Positions 55,490 to 64,000 of a stretch of DNA of 64,000 nucleotides are shown here, in pieces. The translations under genes and the position numbers were made by a program. The notes beneath the pieces are model-generated. The model was not told where the DNA came from and did no database searches. It saw nothing but the letters and a program-made list of their open reading frames with translations. This stretch comes from Isoetes taiwanensis (taxonomy: Eukaryota; Streptophyta; Lycopodiopsida; Isoetales; Isoetaceae). Location of the stretch: positions 62,001 to 126,000 of the forward strand of contig JAJEKV010000409.1 in NCBI GenBank assembly GCA_021234155.1, in the 5' to 3' direction. The first letter of the stretch is position 1, and each line of letters opens with the position of its first letter.

Positions 55490-57117
55490 CTAAATGAAAT
55501 TCTGAGATGTATAAGTAGCCTTGCATAAAGGAAAATTTCTTCCTTTGAGTTTTAAATATGTCTCTGAGCTTATTGTGCTTTTTTCCCTGATTGGTGATGA
55601 AATTTACCTCTTGTCGTTCCAAAGGAAAAAAAAAATCACTAAAAAATATATACACGCCCTTCAAAAAGAAAAGTTTCTTGTTTCTTTATTATTCCATTGC
55701 AGAGGATGCTAATGTAGAAGTGATGCCCTTTGTCCCAGATGCTTCTTTGTTTCAGCATAAAAGCAGTTGTTTTGTTGCTGGGACCTAGTTCTGGAGAAGC
55801 CAACCAGTAGCCATGTTACTTTCATGCTCGTGTAGTCATTTGTTATGAACATCTGCTTGCCAGCCATGAAGTCACAAGCTATAGAGTATAGTAAGTTTTA
55901 TCTCTATGAATCGACTTTTGCTTATTCTCTATATCTTTATTTTATTTGTATTTATCAATTTATCTATTTTTGAAGTGGGAAGGACAAGAACTTTGGTAAT
56001 CGCCCAGAGCTCCAACATTTCAGGAATCCCTCTCAATGATTTGAGTATCAAATCTTGTTCTTTTCCTATGCATATATTTTGCCAAGACAAATACAACGCA
56101 ATACATCATAAATAAGTATTTTATCATCATATCATCACATGTTGATTGTTGACTTCATAGCCCTCTAAAGATGCTTTTATCCCTCTTCTGCTCTTTTTAA
56201 ATAAATTCAAGTGCACGTGTAAAACTTTAAAGAAAGCAAGAAAGGAAAAAAGAAAGAAAGGAAGAAGCATGCCATGTTAGTTGATATGAGCGCAAAAGTA
56301 AAGACATCATTAGTCTAGTTGGACCCGAATGAAAGTTTATTTCCAGAATTTCTTACATACAAGTTATTGCTCAACTTCTTTCAACATTGTAAGTTGCAAA
56401 AAACAACATCAGAGCTTTTAGAGATATTTAAACCATCAAGTGACATACATTCAAATTTATTAATAATTTTATTCAATGCATCACATGCAAGTAAGAGAAA
56501 GAATAGGAAGGAAAAGTGGTCAATGTAAAAGTTTAAAATTTGTGTGAACGTATTACATGGATTGAAAAGCAATAACATTTCTGGTTAGATTAGGCAATGA
56601 GAACTTAAGGTTGTGTATAATACACAGCAATAAATCTGCGTTATCTAAAGTGATGAAGGATTGTACTTGTACTTTTTATTTCCTATATAATATAAAAACT
56701 CTAGATACCTTTAACAATAGATGTAGATTTTGCATTTTAAATATGTTTTTAATGAACAAAATATAAATAAGAATGCACATCCGGTATCATCCATTGGTGG
56801 TCAATAAAGGAGTTACTCCATCCATCCAAACATTGTCTGCTCCAAGAATTTTTGGGGTAAGGTGGATTTGAAATCACACCGCACCATTATATAGCCGAGG
56901 AAGATGCGTTAAGGGCTAAAAAAATGATTTGAGGTGGCATTGTCTACAAAGAAGACACCCAAAAGCCGACTTATTTTAGTAGGCACGGCCACATGAACTT
57001 TTTTTTGGGTACCCCCTTCCCCATTTTTCAAATTTAGGGGTGGAGGCCCCCCACTTAAATGCGGAGGTCACATTTGTGTACCCCTCCTTTTAGCGCCCCT
57101 CCTTTGAAGTTAAAATA

Positions 57118-57168
<51 letters not shown>

Positions 57169-58308
57169 ATAATTTCCTTAAGATTTTTGGAGGCCCTTTC
57201 CTTTTTGTTGAAGGCCCCCTCCTCTCCCGTATGGGGAAACGTACATGGAGGGGGTAAGGAAAACCATCATGTGGTCGTGCCTAGTGTCTCCTATGACAAT
57301 GCCCAGTCCTTCCATCCTCTGGGGGGGCCGAGGAACATGGCGTCGATTCAAGAAACACACGCAGACACCATTGGTCATTATTATCAATCACCATATATTG
57401 AAGGAAAACTTAACGTATAAGTTTTAAAGAACATCTCTCATTTTGGAATTTTTTTTGTCCCCTTTGCTTTGGCCCTCACTTGTAAAAAAGTCGATCGAGC
57501 CAGCATGCTTGCCATTCTTTGGACGCAATTGGCAACCACATGAATCCAACTTTACAATTTGCAAGTTGATCCAGGCTCCATTCCATTTTGAAAACAAGAG
57601 ATCACCAATACATCCAGTTTTCCACTTTGCTAGAAGGAATATTTTCAATTCAGGGCGTGCAGTGCAGGACGTGCAATGAATTTACGTGTGGAAAAGGAAT
57701 AGTGCACAAGTCTAAAAGTCATCGCTTGAACTGCTTATATAACAAATAGAAGTTGTTCCACCTAACCGAGGTGCAAACGGGGATACTTTTCACTCAAGAG
57801 AGGGCTCCAAACTCTATTATTGTATCATTTACACAAGTCCATGTCAACCATACAGAGCGTTCTAGTGAAATGACATAGGGACAATATACTTCACATGTAA
57901 GAGAGGGCTTTATCTAGTGAAATTTCCATAGGTCCATGTCAACCATACAAAGGCTGTGCTAAGCTATGTGCGCCATACAATGAGGACAGAATTGACATGC
58001 CAAAAGGAGACAAGTATTCACCAACAGTCACATCATTGCCAAGTTGATGGTTTTGTCATTATAACAAGCTGACAAACTTGACATGCAAGTTGGATATTAT
58101 GCCATTAGGGTTTGCCAATGTGCCAATAGCCTAACCCCACCTAGATATAAAAGATAGAATAGAATAATGATTTGTAATCCCTATAGTAGCCTTTAACTAG
58201 CACATCCTCCTAAAGGCCTCCAAAATTGTTGCCTTGTAAGTCCATCAAGTCAAGTGAAAGTCCATCTTAGTTAGGTAAAGTCATATTAGTTAGGTGAGTA
58301 TATAATCT
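55490..58308. other. Intergenic, 3' side of NPF
   Basis: AT-rich low-copy sequence. No frame over 90 codons looks real. A purine-rich run (aaagaaagaaaggaagaag) lies near 56245. The last few hundred bases hold the NPF 3' UTR. Confidence 0.45.
57118..57166. repeat. (TATC)n microsatellite
   Basis: About twelve uninterrupted CTAT/TATC units. Confidence 0.97.
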
Positions 58309-60444
58309 TTAGACTGTATTTTGCTCTTGCTCTTGATTATGATCATGATCTTGAGTATCAGTCTTCTTATATGCATACCATTTACTGATGGCAACATAGC
58401 AGCAAAAACTTACCCCCATCAAGCCAGATAAAAGCCAGTAAAATCTATCTAATCTGCCCTCATTTAGATTATTTGATATCCATGGATCATTTCCATGACT
58501 ACTAGTGATATTGTTAACTATGGTGATCAGAAAACTGCTTAGAAAATTTCCAACACCAATGTTAGCCAGGTACAGAGCAGATCCCAAACTTTGCATAGAA
58601 TCTGGAGCCTGATCATAGAAAAATTCTATCTGCCCAACAATGGTAAACACCTCGGCAATTCCTAGAAGTATATACTGTGGCAGAAGCCAGAAAATGAGGA
58701 TCGTATAACCTGAATGGCTTGCTCTTAATCTTCTCATCTCAACTCCTGCTGCACTTGCCATGGCTGCCATGGTGATTACCATTCCAATCCCTATCCTCTG
58801 TAGCATGGTAATACCTCGAGGATGCGCCGAAAAGCGCCTCAATAATGGCACTAGAATTCGGTCATAGAAAGGAACAAATAGAAACACTGTTATGCTTGTG
58901 AATGCATGCATGGAGGCTGCAGGTATTTTAAAACCCCCTGTAAAAGATCTGTCCATTGTGCTTCCTTGTCTGACAAACAGTGTGTTGATTTGGGGTGTGA
59001 TTATGTAATAGGGTAAACAACCAAACCAAATTGCTATCATTCTGATAACCAGTTTTGTGTTTTCCACTTGCTCTACAGTGCAAAGTCTCCAAGGATTCAA
59101 AGCTTTCTTTGAGTCTGACTCAGATTCGTCTTCGGACTCTGGAATGATGGCTGCTTTGTCCAAACATCTGCAAATGTTGCGCATGTTGATCAGTGAATGA
59201 AATATGGTGCAGAAACTTGGATGTTAATTAGTTGCATGATATGATAAACATGCAACTTACATGAATTGATTTGTGTGCGGGATCGCGCGCATCGCAGGAG
59301 ATTTTATGTAGTTATGGTAAAGATGACTATCATCAGGTGGCATCTGAAGGTTCCTTTTACACAATGCTGCAACAATTACCTGAGCAATCTCAGTAAGAGG
59401 GCTGCCAGATGGTTTCCTGAATCTGTAAAACTGCATGCCTGCAATAAATATGGTAAGGGCAAGAACCATGATCATAGTAGGGATTCCAAATCCCCAAGAC
59501 CAGCCAACATTATCTTGAACATACACCAAAAGAGTAACAGAGAGAAAAATCCCTGCATGAATGCCCCAAAACCACCAGTTAAAAAAGGAGGTCTTCTGCT
59601 TCTTTTCCTCATCATCTGTCTCATCAAACTGATCTGCTCCAAAGGAAGAAACACATGGCTTCATCGCACCAGATCCTAATGCCACAATATAAAGAGCAGC
59701 AAAGAAAAACCCAACTTGGGTTGATGTTGCAGGAGGACATGCATTCCTATCTGTGCACTTTTCTGGTTTGAATATGCTCACAGAAACTGATAATGTGAGC
59801 AATGCTAGGCCCTGCATCAGAAAAAATGATTAAAAAAGTTATTTACTTGTTTGTGTTCATGATAGAGTATTTTAACGGACAAGAAAAGGATTTGTTCTCA
59901 CAATCAAGTACACAATTGAGGTAATGATAATAGTTCTAAAACGACCCCAATAAGTGTCTGCTACAAAAGCACCCAATAAGGTAATCATGAAAACTGTGCC
60001 CTGCCAATCGTTCACATTCTTGGCTGCAGTGGCAGTGCCTTGATGCAGCTCTTCCACCAAGTAGCTGATCAGATTTGCAGAAACACCATAATATGCAATT
60101 CTGTCAGTGGCCTCATTGGCTGCAATTATATGGAGCAGATCAGAACCAAAAAAGGGGCAAAAAAAATCCAAACTTTTAGTGCTCAAACTGATTCCAACCT
60201 ATTGCTACAAAGCAGAAGAAAAAAACCAAGCAAGAACATGAGCATGAGGCAAGAAAGAACCAAAGATGAAGGCAGAGGCGCGCCATCGACCGGAAGAATG
60301 TTTATTTGCTGGAAATCCTTTGGAATCAACGGTGCCATCATGGACAAGATCAAGGTCTTGTTTGAGAAGGGCAGTGCAAGTTGAGGCAGAGGGGTTAGAG
60401 GAAGAATGAAAGATCTGGTTCATGCCTGCAAGTGCCATAGCCAA
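58309..60444 (-). CDS. NPF: NRT1/PTR (NPF) family transporter
   Basis: Four minus-strand exons: 60444-60261, 60119-59902, 59811-59261 and 59167-58309. All junctions are GT-AG and the frame is intact: 603 residues, normal for NPF. Landmarks: DGTVDSKGFPA; WRASAFIFANEATDRIAYYG (first membrane helix); FVADTYWGRFRTI; GSGAMKPCVSSFGADQFDE; FFNWWFWGIHAG; the loop with CLDKAAIIPE; WRLCTVEQVENTKLVIRM; LPQYILLGIAEVFTIVGQIEFFY; YLANIGVGNFLSS. It is a 12-helix major-facilitator protein of plasma membrane or tonoplast that moves nitrate, peptides or hormones with protons. The proton-coupling ExxER motif of helix 1 reads EATDR (Glu to Asp). Substrate cannot be predicted. Introns are only 90-141 bp. The start ATG gives a 60-residue cytosolic N-terminus, usual for the family. 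Confidence 0.93.
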
Positions 60445-60725
60445 GCTAAGCTAAGTTAAGGGATGAGGAAAGAAGAAGACATATTAAGTAGATGCAGATT
60501 CGGCAGTGGGATTGAAGGGCAAGCAATTTCATTCGCCCAAGGCCATGCGGGCCCTCCTCTTCTTTTTGGGTGGATGCCCTCCCCCCCTCTTTAGTCCATG
60601 GACATAGCATGCGCTTATTTTAACACTATTTTAGGTTGGCGCACCCAACTCCCGTACCCCCACACCATATTATGCATGCACCTTTGTGCCCTAGTTGTTA
60701 CCATGTTGCCTCCCCCAGTTGCCCT
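60445..60725 (-). other. NPF upstream region
   Basis: The 5' UTR and promoter of the NPF gene should lie here. A run agctaagctaagttaaggg is just upstream of the ATG. No certain TATA box was identified. Confidence 0.4.
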
Positions 60726-60867
60726 CTCTCGCCTCGTTTCGCTCCGTCCCTAGGCGCCTCATAGCCACCCTCGGCCCCTCCTTCATCCCTCAAAGCTCTC
60801 GCCTCATTCCGCTCCGTCCCTAGGCGCCTCACAGCCACCCTCGGCCCCCCTTCATCCCTCACACCTC
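60726..60867. repeat. Two ~71 bp tandem repeats
   Basis: Copies at 60726-60797 and 60798-60867 share cgctccgtccctaggcgcct and agccaccctcggcccc. The 69-codon minus-strand frame over it reflects the repeat. Confidence 0.9.
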
Positions 60868-60974
60868 TAACCTCTTCCACCCCAATGGCGAAAACAGAAT
60901 CTCGCATCTACGGAAAATTGTGGTTCATATGTAAGGTGGTTGGAGGTAGGACCCAACAGAGCAGCGTTTTTATG

Positions 60975-61163
60975 GCACATAACCTATGTCTAACTAGATG
61001 TCGTCTTGGTGTGGTGTGTGCATCATATGTCCAAATACTGTTGTCTTGATGTGTGTATGTATCATATGTCCAAAGCAATATTGGTGTGGTTTGTGCATCA
61101 TATGTCCAACTGAATGCCATCTTGATATGGTGGTATGTGCATCATATGTCCAACTAGATGTTG
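60975..61163. repeat. Imperfect ~45-60 bp repeats around CATCATATGTCCAA
   Basis: The phrase atcatatgtccaa occurs at 61022, 61061, 61097 and 61141, with tcttgatgtg-like linkers and a weaker copy at about 60983. Confidence 0.8.
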
Positions 61164-61362
61164 CTAATTGGACATGATGTAAAAATTACCCCTCCTCGTC
61201 CCTCTCCTCCTCCTCAACCCTTGCACTCATCGGTGCCCAGCCTTGCTGCTACACCACTTGTCTACCATGACACCATCCCTTACCCCACTATCCCACTTGT
61301 CTACCACACCATCCCTCCCTATATACACCCCTACTCCACTATGTCGCCCCTAACCTCTCTAG

Positions 61363-61566
61363 TCATTACCTTGTCGAGTGTCTCCCACTGTCCTGCCCTT
61401 GCCTTCGTCTATGATAATGATACCCGACCTATCAGCCCCTTTCCCTCCCTGTATACCTCCCCTGCTCCATTGTATTGCTTCTAACTCTATTCGTCACCTA
61501 GTCAAGTTCTCTCCCACTGACCTACACTTGTCTTCGTCTATGATAATGATACTCGAGCTATCAACC
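61363..61566. repeat. Direct repeat of ~75 bp
   Basis: Two diverged copies end in the shared cttcgtctatgataatgata (about 61401-61422 and 61532-61553). Confidence 0.75.
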
Positions 61567-64000
61567 TCTTCCTTTCGGTCAGACTAATTCCTTGTCTCCC
61601 ATTACTCACGTGGACTGCATTTGTGCCAGTTCTGACACCATCCAATTTACCGTTTGACCGCTCAGTATGACTCATTGTGCAATTCATTCCTGTTCATATG
61701 TGAACTCCAAAGCAGTCCATCATTATACGCAATGGTTTCATTCTTGCACTGGAAGACAGGCACAATCCTAGAGTCTATGGCCTTTAACATTGCTTTTATG
61801 AATGTAGGATAGGTCGAGGCTCGTCTACTTTCTCGAGGATCTTGTTTGCATCTTGTATGTGGACATAGAGACAAGACAACCCAGGTCATAGCTGTGCAAA
61901 ATAACTTACATATTTTTTTTATTCTTATTGTCCTTCATAACAAATGTTGAGCACAACACTTCCATGAAAATTGCCAAACTGGTTGACTTCTTTTGCCTTT
62001 TCAAAATATCCATTTTGGCTTATGTTTTATGCTTTATGCATGTCTATTAATACAATTCTAGTATGTAAGGATGGCCATCAAGTTTAAGAAACATATATCC
62101 TACTTATATTCGACTTAAGGACTTTATACCATAATTGGCCTCTTTTTATTATTAAAAGGACATGCTTTTCAATTTCAACCCCACTTGGCATCAACAAAAG
62201 AGATAAAGATGGAATTATCCATGCAAGCTAATAATATTTTCTCCATTATCATATCCAAAGCAAATCCTTATCCCAAAGCCGTAAAGCAATCCACCATGTC
62301 CATGCCCATGAAAGTGCGCACAACAATGTAGCTCACATTTTCAAGGAGAACTTGTAATTATCTAGAATCTTTGCAAGGCAATTGCAATGATTAGTTACAA
62401 TTGGTTATTCGACTTGATAATGAACAACTAAACATAAGAAAAAAATTTGGAAAACAGGATTTCATAAAGTAACTTTGTTTATAGAGAATTATTTCATTTC
62501 TTTTCATCCTTCGTGACGAGGTTATAAGATAAAGAGACTTTAGTAGCTTTCTTCATTTCCTTCTTTTGCAAGATGAAAAATGATGGTAATGTTACATCAA
62601 TGAGGAAAAATACACAAAGGTATATTCCATCAATGTAACAAGAGGAATCGTAGAGGAAGTTGGTGCAAGTACACTACTATCCAAGAAGCTCTGTCAAGAT
62701 CATTAAATCAATAATGATACTCACACATATATTTGTTTAATATAATATGGACAAAGGCTACTTTCTTTCTTTTTTTCTATCTTTCTTGTAAGTTCCTCTT
62801 TTATACCCTAGTAGAGTGCAAGATACCTATGCTTTTGTAATTGATACATTATTATAAAGAGCTTGTGTGGGGCCTTACGAAATTTCGAAGGATTTTGCTT
62901 TCATTATACTTTAGATTTCCATTAGTCAATTAGCTCTAATAAATTGTATCTTCTTATTGAGGCTCTTGGTAGCGTATATTTCCCTGCATCAATGGGTAAC
63001 ATTGTCGATATCTCAATGGGTTAGATAATAAGATCATAGAGGATGGCATGAAATAGTGCCTGGCTAGTGGTAAAGCTTTGGTTCTTCAAGATCATATTTA
63101 TGAAATGTGTACCAAATAGGATTTAGATTCTCATTTATATTTTTATATTTTCAAAATTTTCAATATATACCATTTAGAAGAATCTGAATTGGCTTTCTAA
63201 ATATTGCACATCATTGTGGTTGAATTGGGGGGTCATTGAGTTAACAATATGAGCAAAGGGTTTTCAATTTATATGTAACATTCTCATTGAGTTAACAATA
63301 TGAGCAAAGAAGAGTCCAATTTACGTGTAACATTATATACTTATCATAATCATAAAATTGTCAACCATATGGGTATAATATGGAGATGGTCGTCACACAT
63401 ATGCAAAACCCTATGTTAAAGATATGTTTTGAAACAATGATCTTTAGGTTCTAAATCATCAACACTTTCTTAGTGCACTAATGCCATAATCATACAATTG
63501 TTCTATTCTATAAAAAACTTCGTATTCTAGATACACCAAGTGCCATTCATGCATCTATGCAGAATGGCTTCCTACATGCCCGCCAAGTGGCGCACATTCA
63601 ACTATGCTAGGTAGCAGCTATACGCTATTGGAGTTCATGCAATAGGGTACTATATATAATGATTTTCGAGGATGAAAAAACCATTCCGCTTCAACGCCAG
63701 TTACAATGTTCTCGTATATGTTGTTCTCCTTGTCTTGTTCTAGCTTTAGATCTTGTCGGTGATCTCGAGCCTTCTTGTTCATGAGTTCTTATCCTTGATT
63801 TGCCCTTTGGGTCTTTGTACATATTATAGTCACTATAGTACGTTTATTATGGTTTATACATGCATTTATCTTGCATTTTCTCATATTTTGCTCGTAGGCT
63901 TGTGAAAGTTTGAAGCAGAATCCTTATTTAGTTCGCACTAGTCTGCGAATTTTCTTCCATCATGGAGAATCAATTGGAACATATTACGTAACTAATAGAG
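61567..64000. other. Right-end intergenic sequence
   Basis: AT-rich DNA without a recognised gene. A direct repeat lies at 63233-63336 (attgagttaacaatatgagc in both halves). No coding family was recognised up to the window end. Confidence 0.5.

Noticed and set aside
1-64000. tRNA, rRNA or snRNA genes
   Set aside because: I looked for A/B-box and cloverleaf-like sequences and saw none convincing. A tRNAscan-SE/Infernal run would be decisive.

Overview
This window is nuclear DNA from a land plant, most likely a seed plant with a large, transposon-rich genome. The evidence is GT-AG introns, four plant gene families (SKP1, FAX, RRP36, NPF) and deep layers of plant transposons (hAT, PIF/Harbinger, Helitron, Ty1-copia, Ty3-gypsy chromovirus, L1-type LINE). 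The species cannot be told from the sequence.

Left part (1-17.6 kb). The window opens in the last intron and exon of an SKP1 gene. A probable 1.8 kb minus-strand Helitron follows, filled with a ~1.5 kb almost pure pyrimidine tract. Next is a six-exon FAX-like (Tmem_14) fatty-acid exporter gene whose frame is interrupted at two G-runs. From 5.8 to 14.7 kb there is mostly unrecognised sequence with a small MITE and the remains of a minus-strand copia element. RRP36, a ribosome-biogenesis factor, follows with nine exons and an intact 242-residue frame. Its third intron has a GC donor and contains a 1.3 kb hAT-like element that carries a decayed TM9 (nonaspanin) gene fragment.

Middle (18-52 kb). 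This is one old, degraded LINE that has been a landing pad for other elements. Layers: a PIF/Harbinger element with only the trihelix (Myb-like) gene; a related set of TGTGAC...GTCACA LTRs; a 5.03 kb tandem duplication with an ATC microhomology junction; and a 17.3 kb Ty3-gypsy chromovirus (33025-50367, TSD CTAGC). The 5' LTR of the chromovirus was split by a tandem pair of hairpin-ended elements. The chromovirus has lost RNase H and half of integrase. It keeps extra ORFs upstream of gag, three structurally conserved ~62 bp hairpins, and a first ATG that opens a peptide matching histone H3 residues 3-9 at the same positions. The LINE ends at an AATAAA and A-run near 51.8 kb.

Right part (52-64 kb). 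Low-copy intergenic DNA with local duplications, one more LTR (54.3-55.5 kb), a TATC microsatellite, and an intact four-exon NRT1/PTR (NPF) transporter on the minus strand (58.3-60.4 kb). The rest has short tandem repeats and no recognised gene.

The four host genes are unrelated functionally. What links the window is transposon nesting, which allows relative dating of events: LINE first, then LTRs and Harbinger, then the tandem duplication, then later indels. The most unusual items are the H3-like leader peptide and the covarying hairpins in the chromovirus, the tandem hairpin-ended insertion, and the gene-carrying hAT element in the RRP36 intron.
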